Origin: Pseudomonadota bacterium
GTDB lineage: Bacteria > Pseudomonadota > Alphaproteobacteria > Rhizobiales > Xanthobacteraceae
Length of the DNA stretch: 37,094 nt
Reading direction: 5' to 3'
Assembly: GCA_023388935.1 (NCBI GenBank)
Contig: JAEWFG010000350.1
Span: 1-37,094, forward strand
Shown: positions 16,155 to 23,441 of the stretch, one piece after another
Numbering within the stretch: position 1 is the first letter of the stretch
Layout: each line of letters opens with the position of its first letter
Translations under genes and position numbers: made by a program
The notes under the pieces: model-generated
Told to the model about the DNA's origin: nothing
Seen by the model: the letters and a program-made list of their open reading frames with translations, nothing else
The model's database searches: none

Positions 16155-17339
16155 ATGGACGCCAGGACAACTGATTTTTCCGCCGCACGGACGGCGATGC
16201 AGCGCTACGTCGATCGGGAGATCATTCCGGGCGTGTCCTGGGCGGTGCTGCGCGGGCGCGAGGTGGTCGACCAGCAATGCGTCGGCTTCGCCGACCGCGA
16301 GGCGAACACCACGCTCCGGCCCGACCACATTTTTCGCGCGTTCTCCAATACCAAGATCTTCGTCACCTGCGCGATCATGCTGCTGGTCGAGGAAGGCAGC
16401 ATCGGGCTTGATGATCGCGTGGAGAAATTCCTGCCACAGCTTGGCAATCGCAAGGTGCTGAAACAGGGCGCAGCGAGCCTTGCCGATGTCGAGTCGGCGA
16501 AGGGCCCGATCACGATCCGGCAGCTCCTGACCCATACGTCGGGCCTCAGCTACGGCATCTTCGATCCCGGCACGGTGCTGTTCAAGGGCTACAACGAGGC
16601 GCGGATTCTCAATCCGCTGACGCCGCTGACCGACATGATCGACAAGCTCGCCGATCTGCCGCTGTCCTATCATCCCGGCGCGGGCTGGGAATATTCGGTC
16701 GCCACCGACGTGCTCGGCCGCGTCGTGGAGGTCGTTTCCGGCCAGGCGCTCGACGCCTTCCTCAAGGCGCGGATATTCGATCCGCTCGGCATGGTCGACA
16801 CCGGCTTCTACGTGCCGGAAGCGCAGCAGGGCAGGCTGGTTGCGCTCTACAATGGCGCCGATGTGTTCGATCCGATGAAGCCCGGCCTGACGCGAGCCGA
16901 CAATCTGCCTTATCCGCATGCCTACCGGCGGCCATTGCCGCGGCTATCGGGCGGGGGCGGTCTGGTCTCGACCTTGCCTGACATGCTCGCGCTGGTGCGT
17001 GCGCTGCTACCCGGCTCGGAAGCACTGCTGAAGCCGGAGACGCTGCGGCAGATGATGACGAACCAGCTGCCCGCGGGACAGACCATCCGCTTCGCCAATC
17101 TCGGCCCGATCCCCGGCAAGGGCTTTGGCCTCGGCGGCGCCGTCACCTTCGCGCCGACGCCATTTGATCCCCCGAATTCGACCGGCGAATTCCAGTGGGG
17201 CGGGCTTGCCGGCACGCATTGGTGGATTTGCCCGGAGGCCAATACCGCCGGCGTGCTGATGGCCCAGCGCTACATGGGTTTCTGGAATCCGTTCTTCTTC
17301 GAGTTCAAGCGCCTGGCCTACCAGGTGGTCGGAGGCTGA
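16155..17339 (+). CDS. Serine hydrolase of the class C beta-lactamase / esterase fold
   Basis: This 394-residue protein has the SxxK motif SNTK (S64, K67) in FRAFSNTKIFVT, the usual acyl-enzyme serine and its base. Next come LLTHTSGLSYG and the tyrosine region WEYSVATDVLGRVVE. Near the end WGGLAGTHWWICPE supplies the HxG-like third motif. No signal peptide is seen, so a cytoplasmic esterase or peptidase-like role is likelier than antibiotic resistance. ATG 16155 follows GGGGGAGACAC. It ends convergently with rtcB across a shared hairpin. Substrate unknown. Confidence 0.88.
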   Translation: MDARTTDFSAARTAMQRYVDREIIPGVSWAVLRGREVVDQQCVGFADREANTTLRPDHIFRAFSNTKIFVTCAIMLLVEEGSIGLDDRVEKFLPQLGNRKVLKQGAASLADVESAKGPITIRQLLTHTSGLSYGIFDPGTVLFKGYNEARILNPLTPLTDMIDKLADLPLSYHPGAGWEYSVATDVLGRVVEVVSGQALDAFLKARIFDPLGMVDTGFYVPEAQQGRLVALYNGADVFDPMKPGLTRADNLPYPHAYRRPLPRLSGGGGLVSTLPDMLALVRALLPGSEALLKPETLRQMMTNQLPAGQTIRFANLGPIPGKGFGLGGAVTFAPTPFDPPNSTGEFQWGGLAGTHWWICPEANTAGVLMAQRYMGFWNPFFFEFKRLAYQVVGG

Positions 17340-17540
17340 TCGCGAAAAAATCGTCCGCCTCCGCGAATCCTCTTTGGCCATCGCGCCCTCGTGATGGTCG
17401 AGACTATCGCCGGCATCAGGCGGTGCGGATCGACCGCGTTGATCGCGGCGGCACTGCGCGCCGGTAGCACGCTCAGCCATGCGCTATTGGCGCAACGCCT
17501 GTTTCGAACGACAGCGAGGCAACGGCGCAGCATAGAAGAT

Positions 17541-17569
17541 GCAAGCGGGAGGTCATGCCTCCCGGTTGC
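17541..17569. terminator. Shared hairpin terminator between the convergent serine hydrolase and rtcB genes
   Basis: GCAAGCGGGAGG, loop TCATG, CCTCCCGGTTGC form a 12-bp stem with one mismatch. It begins 201 bp after the serine hydrolase stop and ends 9 bp from the rtcB stop. There is no long U-tract on either side (only GTTGCTGTTTG on + and CTTGCATCTTCT on -), so termination may be partial or Rho-assisted. The remaining stretch 17340-17540 shows no gene. Confidence 0.6.
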
Positions 17570-17577
17570 TGTTTGCG

Positions 17578-18918
17578 TCAGTCCTTCCAGGGATCGAATT
17601 CGCCTTCGCCGGCCATGGCGACGGCGAACGGCCGCAGCGTGTGCAGCACTCGCACGGTGCCGGCGTGCTGCGCGAGCACGTCGGGCAGGCGGCGATAGGC
17701 CATCGGGCTCTCGTCGAGGTCGGCACCGATCAGGGTGACGCCACGCTCGTTGAGCCAGCGGTCCATCTCCGCGCGAGAGAAGCGCCGCTTCGCCTCCTTG
17801 CGTCCGAACAGGCGGCCGGCGCCGTGCACGGTCGAGTAGAGCGAAGCTTTGGCTTCCGGACTGTCGACGCCCTCGAGGATGACGGCGTCGTCACCCATCG
17901 AGCCGCCGACGAATCCCTTCTGGCCGGGAAACGCCGGCGTCGCGCCCTTGCGCACCACCCACAGATCCTTCCCGTCGTGGGTCTCACGCCAGGCGTAGTT
18001 GTGGTGGTTGTGCACACTCTCCGTCACGCTGCCGCCGATGATCCGGCGGACGCGTTCGACGACCCACTCGCGGCCCGCATAGGCGTAACGCCCGGCGAGC
18101 TGCATCGCCGCGATATAGCGGCGGCCGAGCTCGGAATCCTCGTCGACCACGGCGGGCGGGACGTTCATGCCGTCCTGGCCGCCAGCGGCCTTGAGGTAAC
18201 GCGTCGCGGAGGTATGCCCGAGGCCGCGGCTCCCGAAATGGACGCCGATCCAGACGTAACCTTCCTCGTCGCGCATGAGGTCGACATAGTGGTTGCCCGA
18301 CCCGACCGTGCCGAGCTGGGCCACCGCCTTCGGACGGTAGGCCTCCATGTCGCTCTCGCGCCAGGCATCGCCGTCGTCGAACAGGTCGTGCTCGGCACGT
18401 TCGGCGTTGGCGCGGCCAACACCGAAGGAGATCACCTTGGCGACGTCGCGGATGATCGTGGGGACGAGGCCTGCGATGTCGTCGAAGCGCGTGTCGAGTC
18501 GCGCAGCCATGTTTCCGCAGCCGATGTCGAAGCCGACGCCGGAGATGCTGATCTGCTTCTCATAGGCGATGACCCCGCCGACCGGCTGGGCGTAACCGAG
18601 ATGGCCGTCGGCACAGATCACGCCCGACACGACATTGCCGACCGCCATGCAGTTGCGCATCTGTGCCACGGTCGCCGCCTCGTGCGGGCCGAAGATCTTC
18701 AGCGGCGCATTCTGGAAGCGGGCCTCCTGCGGGCGCAGGTTCGCGATCGCGCTCGCGGCCGCATCGGCTTCGCGGGCAAGATGCTCCTTGCGCGCAGCGT
18801 CCCGGTACGAGCACCAGGCGGGCTGGCCGCGTCCTTCGCCGACGCGCGCGTCAGGATCGACGCCGGCGGCGAGGCAGAGCTCGCGAGCGCGTTCCATGTA
18901 GGGATCGGATCGTCGCAT
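17578..18918 (-). CDS. rtcB: RNA 3'-phosphate/2',3'-cyclic-phosphate ligase RtcB
   Basis: This 446-residue GTP- and Mn-dependent ligase joins RNA 3'-phosphate or 2',3'-cyclic-phosphate ends to 5'-OH ends. The metal and catalytic residues are all present: D131 and C134 in GVGFDIGCGN, H210 in GSGNHYVDL, H227 in GVHFGSRGLGH, the NHHN cluster near 304-307, and the guanylylated histidine H365 in STVHGAGR. DGHLGYAQPVGGV (from 104) is a further signature. ATG 18918 has AGGA about nine bases upstream. No archease or rtcA gene is adjacent, and no RtcR activator with a sigma54 promoter is seen. Instead a structured leader with an intrinsic terminator precedes it (18970-19169), so control probably differs from E. 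coli. Confidence 0.96.
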   Translation of the reverse strand: MRRSDPYMERARELCLAAGVDPDARVGEGRGQPAWCSYRDAARKEHLAREADAAASAIANLRPQEARFQNAPLKIFGPHEAATVAQMRNCMAVGNVVSGVICADGHLGYAQPVGGVIAYEKQISISGVGFDIGCGNMAARLDTRFDDIAGLVPTIIRDVAKVISFGVGRANAERAEHDLFDDGDAWRESDMEAYRPKAVAQLGTVGSGNHYVDLMRDEEGYVWIGVHFGSRGLGHTSATRYLKAAGGQDGMNVPPAVVDEDSELGRRYIAAMQLAGRYAYAGREWVVERVRRIIGGSVTESVHNHHNYAWRETHDGKDLWVVRKGATPAFPGQKGFVGGSMGDDAVILEGVDSPEAKASLYSTVHGAGRLFGRKEAKRRFSRAEMDRWLNERGVTLIGADLDESPMAYRRLPDVLAQHAGTVRVLHTLRPFAVAMAGEGEFDPWKD

Positions 18919-18969
18919 GATCTTGTGTCCTGCTGCCGCGATGTTTGAATGGGCCGCGCGGCGGGCAAC

Positions 18970-19003
18970 AAAAAACCCTCCGGAGCGGCAGGCTCGGGAG
19001 GGT
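18970..19003 (-). terminator. Intrinsic terminator ahead of rtcB
   Basis: On the minus strand ACCCTCC-C-GAGC pairs with GCTC-C-GGAGGGT around a CTGCC loop. This 11-bp stem with one internal mismatch is followed directly by TTTTTT. It lies upstream of rtcB in the same direction, so it can only end a leader or small-RNA transcript. Confidence 0.85.
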
Positions 19004-19169
19004 CCGTGAGAAGCGGACTATCGATCTTGCGGTCAGGCAAGATCGCTCCCATGAGCCGGGCATGAGCCATCGAATAGCTTGGAGCTGTTCGATATGCGGG
19101 CAATTCTTTCGTAGCGGTACAGCATCGCTCGGTTCATGTTGTCTGTCGCGAAAGGAAGTGTTCGCGAGG
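18970..19169 (-). ncRNA. Structured leader RNA of rtcB (attenuator or small RNA)
   Basis: This transcript is predicted from a good promoter (19204-19176) and an intrinsic terminator (19003-18970), about 200 nt. Hairpins in transcript order are TCGCGAA/TTCGCGA (19167-19146); a 25-nt stem-loop ATCGAA-AGCT/AGCT-TTCGAT (19093-19069); a region with a repeated GGCTCATG (about 19068-19048); CGATCTTGC/GCAAGATCG (19045-19022); and the terminator. A 34-codon minus-strand ORF starts at ATG 19137 without a clear SD and stops (19035-19033) in the loop of the fourth hairpin, an arrangement seen in attenuators. rtcB starts 52 nt beyond the terminator. The class is not recognised; it could be a lineage sRNA. 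The structure is seen, the function inferred. Confidence 0.5.
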
Positions 19170-19175
19170 GCGCGG

Positions 19176-19204
19176 GACATACGCCCGCAACTTGCGGATG
19201 TCAA
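19176..19204 (-). promoter_or_regulatory. Sigma70-type promoter of the rtcB leader
   Basis: TTGACA (19204-19199), a 17-bp spacer and TATGTC (19181-19176) give a perfect -35 box and a 3-4/6 -10 box. Predicted transcription start is near 19169. It sits in the interval shared with the divergent DUF429 gene. Confidence 0.65.
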
Positions 19205-19244
19205 GCGGCGCAAGTGTGAAAACGACAAATGACGGATCCATTAC

Positions 19245-19910
19245 GTGCCAAACTATCTCGGTCTCGACGGATTTCGTTTCGGCTGGGTCGCAGCCTGGAT
19301 CGACGATCGCGGCGATCATGGATTCGATTTTTCACCTGGTCTCACACGCTTGCTCGCGATGCCGCATGCGCGCGCAATGATCGACATGCCGATCGGATTG
19401 AACGTGAGTGGCTACCGAACGTGCGACGTGCGCGCACGCGAGCTGGTCGGCCCTGCCGTGTTTCTCGGTGCTCGCCGCGACCTCTGGACATTTCCCGACA
19501 TGGCGGCAGCCAATCGCTTCTATTGGGAGAAAGAGGGCAAGGGCAGGGGCGTATCGGCGCAGCTCTGGAACATCAGGGACAAGATCAGGGACGTCGACGA
19601 GATCATGACGCCGGCGCGGCAAGCGACGATCGGCGAAGCACATCCCGAATTGATTTTCTGGAATTTGGCAGGTCGTGTCCGACTTGCGAAGAAGACGTCG
19701 GCGGAAGGTCGCGATCAGCGCATCGCGCTCCTGGTGCAACGCGGCTTCACGCACCTGCCGAAATGGCTGACACAGCGTCACGGCACCGGAATCGGCCGTG
19801 ACGATCTGATCGACGCCTGTGCCTGCGCGGTCGCGGCGCGCGACAGTCAGCAGCGTGTGGGAGGAGAGGAGGTCGATCCACGGGGGCTGCGGATGGAGAT
19901 CAACTATTGA
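19245..19910 (+). CDS. DUF429 protein, predicted RNase H-like nuclease
   Basis: This is a 221-residue protein of the DUF429 family, which is predicted to have an RNase H-like fold. It opens with LGLDGFRFGWVAAW (D8), then IDMPIGL (D47), and near the C-terminus GRDDLIDACACAVAAR supplies a further acidic pair. These are the positions expected to hold metal ions in such nucleases; no activity is established for the family that I can name. The start is GTG 19245; no strong SD precedes it. It is transcribed divergently from the rtcB leader, with only about 75 bp between the leader's start site and this gene, so an RNA ligase and a putative nuclease share a control region. Confidence 0.8.
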   Translation: MPNYLGLDGFRFGWVAAWIDDRGDHGFDFSPGLTRLLAMPHARAMIDMPIGLNVSGYRTCDVRARELVGPAVFLGARRDLWTFPDMAAANRFYWEKEGKGRGVSAQLWNIRDKIRDVDEIMTPARQATIGEAHPELIFWNLAGRVRLAKKTSAEGRDQRIALLVQRGFTHLPKWLTQRHGTGIGRDDLIDACACAVAARDSQQRVGGEEVDPRGLRMEINY

Positions 19911-20026
19911 AGTCATTGTCCGCGTAATCGCGGTCGGGAAAAATCGGTAATTTATTTGAGGTGTGCAGGAACTGCCGATGGTCGTCCCGCGTTCCCCGTA
20001 CGAACGAACATAGAGAAGCTCGTGCG

Positions 20027-20170
20027 ATGAATGATGCCAGTCAATTCGCGACCGCGATGCTCGCCCTCGTCTTCACGGGAGCGTTGCTCATCACCGGGCA
20101 GCTCTTCATCGAGCGGCGCGCGCAACGCGACGCCGCTTATGTGACGGGTCATTTGCTGCGGCCATTGTGA
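20027..20170 (+). CDS. Small single-pass membrane protein
   Basis: This 47-codon ORF from ATG 20027 encodes one hydrophobic segment (FATAMLALVFTGALLITGQLFI) followed by a charged tail (ERRAQRDAAYVTGHLLRPL). That is the pattern of a small inner-membrane protein with its C-terminus on one face. The upstream sequence GAGAAG is a weak SD. An in-frame earlier start (19961) would add an Arg/Cys-rich stretch that does not look like a leader. No family recognised; it could be a chance ORF. Confidence 0.4.
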   Translation: MNDASQFATAMLALVFTGALLITGQLFIERRAQRDAAYVTGHLLRPL

Positions 20171-20200
20171 TCCGGGAATCCTTGTGACGACTGCTTGGTC

Positions 20201-20236
20201 TTGCGCCGTTCGGTGTCTCGCCTAGAATAGGCGAGA
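20201..20236 (+). promoter_or_regulatory. Promoter with overlapping palindrome upstream of the GST gene
   Basis: TTGCGC (20201-20206) and TAGAAT (20223-20228), with a 16-bp spacer, make a plausible promoter. The -10 box is embedded in a perfect inverted repeat: TCTCGCCTA (20216-20224), GAA, TAGGCGAGA (20228-20236). This may be an operator or an early hairpin. The GST start lies 26 bp downstream. Confidence 0.5.
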
Positions 20237-20261
20237 TATCACGAACGATGCCGGAGTCCCG

Positions 20262-20966
20262 ATGTCCGATCTTTCCGCCTTTCCCATCACCAAGCGCTGG
20301 CCGGCCAGGAATCCGGAGCTGCTTCAGCTTTACTCATTGCCGACGCCGAATGGTGTCAAGGTCTCGATCATGCTGGAAGAGATCGGCCTGCCTTACGAGG
20401 TCCATCTCGTCGATTTCGGCAAGGACGATCAGAAGACGCCGGAATTTCTCTCGCTCAATCCGAACGGCAAGATTCCGGCGATCCTCGATCCTAACGGTCC
20501 TGGCGGCAGACCGCTGCCGCTGTTCGAGTCCGGGGCGATCCTGCAATATCTCGCGGAGAAGACCGGCAAGCTTTTGCCGGAAGATGCCGCGCGCCGCTAC
20601 CAGACCATCCAGTGGGTGCATTTTCAGATGGGCGGCATTGGGCCGATGTTCGGCCAGGTCGGCTTCTTTCACAAATTCGCCGGCAAGGATTTTGAGGACA
20701 AGCGGCCGCTCGAACGATACGTCAACGAGTCCAGACGCCTGCTCGGTGTGATGGAGATGCATCTTTCCGGTCGGCAATGGTTCATGGATGACGACTACAC
20801 CATCGCCGATATCTCGATGCTCGGCTGGGTGCGCAACCTCGTCGGCTTCTACAGTGCCGGCGATCTCGTCGGGTTCAGCCAGTTCAAATCGGTCGCCGCC
20901 TGGCTCGAACGCGGGTTGGCGCGCCCCGCCGTGCAGCGCGGGCTGAGCATTCCGAAACGGCCGTGA
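20262..20966 (+). CDS. Glutathione S-transferase family protein (YfcG/YghU-like)
   Basis: This 234-residue cytoplasmic protein has a thioredoxin-fold N-terminal domain: LYSLPTPNGVKVSIMLEEIGLPYEVHLVDF, then LNPNGKIPAILDP and the glutathione-binding LFESGAILQYLAEKTG. An all-helical C-terminal domain with YTIADISMLGWVRN follows. The TPNG turn at the active site, in place of Cys or Ser, is typical of the Nu-class/Ure2-like group (E. coli YfcG, YghU), which has disulfide-bond oxidoreductase activity with glutathione. ATG 20262 has CCGGAGT upstream. It is followed convergently by the TauE/SafE gene, three bases away. Confidence 0.92.
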   Translation: MSDLSAFPITKRWPARNPELLQLYSLPTPNGVKVSIMLEEIGLPYEVHLVDFGKDDQKTPEFLSLNPNGKIPAILDPNGPGGRPLPLFESGAILQYLAEKTGKLLPEDAARRYQTIQWVHFQMGGIGPMFGQVGFFHKFAGKDFEDKRPLERYVNESRRLLGVMEMHLSGRQWFMDDDYTIADISMLGWVRNLVGFYSAGDLVGFSQFKSVAAWLERGLARPAVQRGLSIPKRP

Positions 20967-20969
20967 GAC

Positions 20970-21752
20970 TTACGTCAGCGCCTTGTGGGTCATGTAGAGC
21001 GCCATCACTGAGATGACGGTGATCATGACCCGCCGCAGCACCGATTTGCTGACGCCATTGGCCATGCGTGCGCCAAGATCGGTGCCGATCCAGAGGCCGG
21101 CAAGGATGCCCAGGACGGCCGGCCAGCCGACCACGAGCCCCTTGCTCCAGTAGATCCAGGCCGCCGGAATATTGGTCGGGATGACCGAGAAGATGAGGCT
21201 GACGAGTTGGGCCTGATGCTGTGGGACGCGCAGGCCTGCGGCGAGGCCGACCGTGATCGCGAGTCCGCCGCCGATGCCCATGAAGCCGGATGAAAAGCCG
21301 GCAAGCGTGCCGATGAGAAGCAGGGGCAGCCAGGGCAGTTCGTCTCTGTCGGCGGCCTCGTTGCCTTCGTCCTTCCGTTCGCGGCGCAGAACCAGCAAAG
21401 CGATCAGCGCGACGAGATAGACGACATAAGTCCATTGCAAGACAGAGTTGGATACCGCGGCCGCGGCGTAGCCGCCGCCTGCACCACCGATGAGAAACCC
21501 AAGGCCGATCCAGACGATCCATCGCAATGGGCTGCGATTGCCGCTCTGCCAGTAGCGGCGAACGCCGGCGAGGCCCGTCGGAGGCACTTGCGTAATCAGC
21601 GATGTCCCCTGGGCGACGTGTTGCTCGGCCCCGAGCAGCAGCACGCAGAAGATCACCAGGCCGCCGCCCGGGCTCGTTCCCATGAAACCCGATGTCAGTC
21701 CGCCGACGAGACCGACACCGGCGCCGGCGAGGAGGTCATGAATCCAGGACAT
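20970..21752 (-). CDS. TauE/SafE family sulfite/organosulfonate exporter
   Basis: This 260-residue membrane protein has about eight hydrophobic segments and the duplicated family motif: GGLTSGFMGTSPGGGLVI near the N-terminus and GTLAGFSSGFMGIGGGLAI in the second half. The family exports sulfite, sulfoacetate or related anions; the substrate here is not certain. Its ATG 21752 lies three bases after the stop of a TetR-family gene on the same strand, so the two form an operon in the order regulator-exporter. The regulator probably controls export through the sites at 22409-22487. Confidence 0.9.
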   Translation of the reverse strand: MSWIHDLLAGAGVGLVGGLTSGFMGTSPGGGLVIFCVLLLGAEQHVAQGTSLITQVPPTGLAGVRRYWQSGNRSPLRWIVWIGLGFLIGGAGGGYAAAAVSNSVLQWTYVVYLVALIALLVLRRERKDEGNEAADRDELPWLPLLLIGTLAGFSSGFMGIGGGLAITVGLAAGLRVPQHQAQLVSLIFSVIPTNIPAAWIYWSKGLVVGWPAVLGILAGLWIGTDLGARMANGVSKSVLRRVMITVISVMALYMTHKALT

Positions 21753-21755
21753 CGC

Positions 21756-22388
21756 TCAAGCCCTGGTTCGACGCTTGACGTCCGGCTTTGACGTGCGAAA
21801 TCCTTCGACCACGCCCGCCACAGCCGCCATGCATGAACCGACGTCAAAGTCCTCGCCCCAGCATTTCTGCAGCACAAAGCCCTGGAAGATCGCGATCAGC
21901 ACGCGTGCGATTGCGTCGGCGCCGAGGTCGCGCTTGATGAGGCCATCGTGCTGGGCGCGCTCAACCAGCGCGACGATCAGCGCGCGGGGCATGTCGATGC
22001 CCTCGACGACGTTGGTGCGGACGCGGCGGTTGCGCAGGGCTTCGGCCCAGCCGTGGATGCCAACGCGCCGCCGGGCTTCGCCCACAGGATCGGTCAGCCA
22101 CTGTGCGTAGACGTGGATCAGCGCATGAAGTCCTTCGACCGGATCGCCCGATCCTTGCGCGACCGAGTTGAGCACGGCTTCACGGCGATGGCGGTCGTCG
22201 GCCAGCGCCTCGATCAGGTCGTCCTTGCTCTGGAAGTAGAGATAGACCGCGCCGTGGCTGAGCCCCGACCGCTTCACGATGTCGGCCATGCCGGTCTGGT
22301 GAAATCCGTTCTCGGAGAAGCAGGTGAGCGCAGCCTCGAGAATCTGCTGACGCCGGCCTTCGCGCTTCTTGTCGCTGATCTTGGGCAT
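21756..22388 (-). CDS. TetR-family transcriptional regulator
   Basis: This 210-residue repressor has an N-terminal helix-turn-helix, RQQILEAALTCFSENGFHQTGMADIVKRSGLSHGAVYLYFQSKDDLIEAL in outline (about 13-60), and an all-helical ligand-binding C-terminal domain. ATG 22388 gives the common MPKISDKKREGRR start; a GTG two codons earlier is possible. It precedes the TauE/SafE exporter by three bases. Two oppositely oriented copies of a near-identical 18-bp site lie in its upstream region, which points to autoregulation. The inducer is unknown. Confidence 0.92.
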   Translation of the reverse strand: MPKISDKKREGRRQQILEAALTCFSENGFHQTGMADIVKRSGLSHGAVYLYFQSKDDLIEALADDRHRREAVLNSVAQGSGDPVEGLHALIHVYAQWLTDPVGEARRRVGIHGWAEALRNRRVRTNVVEGIDMPRALIVALVERAQHDGLIKRDLGADAIARVLIAIFQGFVLQKCWGEDFDVGSCMAAVAGVVEGFRTSKPDVKRRTRA

Positions 22389-22408
22389 GCGCACGGTCCA
22401 TAAATAAC

Positions 22409-22487
22409 TGACAGACCGATCGTTTTCGTTGTTCGCCTGACACGATGCGAAGACAAGAGATAAAATAAAAAAACGATCAGTCAGTCA
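22409..22487 (-). promoter_or_regulatory. Pair of inverted operator-like sites upstream of tetR-tauE
   Basis: TGACAGACCGATCGTTTT (22409-22426) and AAAACGATCAGTCAGTCA (22470-22487) are reverse complements at 16 of 18 positions. They are separated by 43 bp of AT-rich DNA that should hold the promoter. The GAC/GTC-type cores resemble TetR-family sites. Two separated sites could allow loop formation or serve two promoters. Confidence 0.55.
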
Positions 22488-22599
22488 TTTTAAAGACCGG
22501 ATCGGCTTTGGTCAAGTCCGGACGGTCCCGAGCCGAGTAACAGAGGATCGAACGGTCAGCGCGCAGCCGACAGCGGCGGTCATTGGGGATCGTGCACCG

Positions 22600-22971
22600 C
22601 TAGAACAGCCGCCCGCCGTTCGGCACCGGCTTGCTGGGCTGGACCAGCACGACCTTGCCATCGGCATCGGGGAATCCGAGCGTCAGCACCTCCGACACGA
22701 CCGGCCCGATCTGGCGCGGGGGGAAATTGACGACGGCTGCGACCTGTTGCCCCACGAGCGTCTCGATCAGATGGTTTTCGGTGATCTGTGCCGAGCTCTT
22801 GCGCACGCCGATCGCGGGGCCGAAGTCGATCCACAGCCGCCAGGCCGGCTTGCGCGCTTCCGGGAACGGCTTGGCATCGACGATGGTGCCGACGCGGATA
22901 TCGACCGCGAGGAAGGTATTGAAGTCGATGGTCGGCGATGCGGCCGCGGCGGGGTCGTGGGTGACGTGCAT
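22600..22971 (-). CDS. csaA: CsaA-type tRNA-binding-domain protein
   Basis: This 123-residue protein consists of one OB-fold tRNA-binding domain, as in B. subtilis CsaA and the C-terminus of bacterial MetRS: FLAVDIRVGTIVDAKPFPEARKPAWRLWIDFG, then SSAQITENHLIETLVGQQVAAVVNFPPRQIGPVVSEVLTLGF in outline. CsaA forms dimers with reported chaperone/export activity; tRNA binding is suggested by structure. ATG 22971 fits the family length of about 110 plus a short variable N-terminus; the longer frame to 23064 overlaps the divergent neighbour's leader. The SD is weak. It is divergent from the YffB-type gene with about 107 bp between. Confidence 0.9.
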   Translation of the reverse strand: MHVTHDPAAAASPTIDFNTFLAVDIRVGTIVDAKPFPEARKPAWRLWIDFGPAIGVRKSSAQITENHLIETLVGQQVAAVVNFPPRQIGPVVSEVLTLGFPDADGKVVLVQPSKPVPNGGRLF

Positions 22972-23078
22972 TGTGTGTCCGCTCAGAGAGTTCGAAAGCT
23001 TCGTTCGCAACATTGTCGCGCGAGGCGGAGTTTCGTACAACGCCGCAGCCGAAGTATCACGCATGCGCGAGGAACGTC

Positions 23079-23438
23079 TTGCCCAACATCATCTACGGCA
23101 TCAAGAACTGCGACACCATGAAGAAGGCACGAGCCTGGCTCGATGCCCATGGCGTCGCCTACGAGTTTCACGACTACAAGACGGCGGGCGTGGAGAAGGA
23201 CAAGCTCAAGCAGTGGAGCGACAAGCTCGGCTGGGAGACGCTGCTCAATCGCGCCGGTACGACCTTCAAGAAGCTGCCTGACGCCGACAAGGAAGGTCTG
23301 ACCGAAAAGAAGGCGCTGGCATTGATGCTAGCGCAACCATCGATGATCAAGCGTCCCGTGCTGGAGGCTGGCGGCAAGCTCCTGGTTGGCTTCAAGCCGG
23401 ACATCTATGCCAAGGAAGTCGGGGCCAAATCGCGCTGA
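23079..23438 (+). CDS. ArsC/Spx-family protein (YffB type)
   Basis: This 119-residue thioredoxin-fold protein of the ArsC family matches the E. coli YffB pattern: IYGIKNCDTMKKARAWLDAHGV near the start, YEFHDYKTAGV, LGWETLLNRAGTTFKKL and IKRPVLEAGGKLLVGF. It has the single conserved Cys in KNCDT. YffB-like proteins are called arsenate-reductase-like, but their physiological role is unclear and glutathione-dependent thiol chemistry is suspected. The start is TTG 23079, chosen because GAGGAA lies four bases upstream and the product then begins like the family; the longer frame adds an unrelated 36 residues overlapping csaA's upstream region. Confidence 0.87.
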   Translation: MPNIIYGIKNCDTMKKARAWLDAHGVAYEFHDYKTAGVEKDKLKQWSDKLGWETLLNRAGTTFKKLPDADKEGLTEKKALALMLAQPSMIKRPVLEAGGKLLVGFKPDIYAKEVGAKSR

Positions 23439-23441
23439 CCG

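Noticed and set aside
16155..17339. Antibiotic-resistance beta-lactamase call for the serine hydrolase
   Set aside because: The SxxK fold is shared, but no signal peptide is present and the motifs fit the broad esterase/peptidase group better.
18699..19103. 134-codon minus-strand frame across the rtcB leader and 5' end of rtcB
   Set aside because: It overlaps rtcB in another frame and runs through the intrinsic terminator; Pro/Ala-rich random composition.
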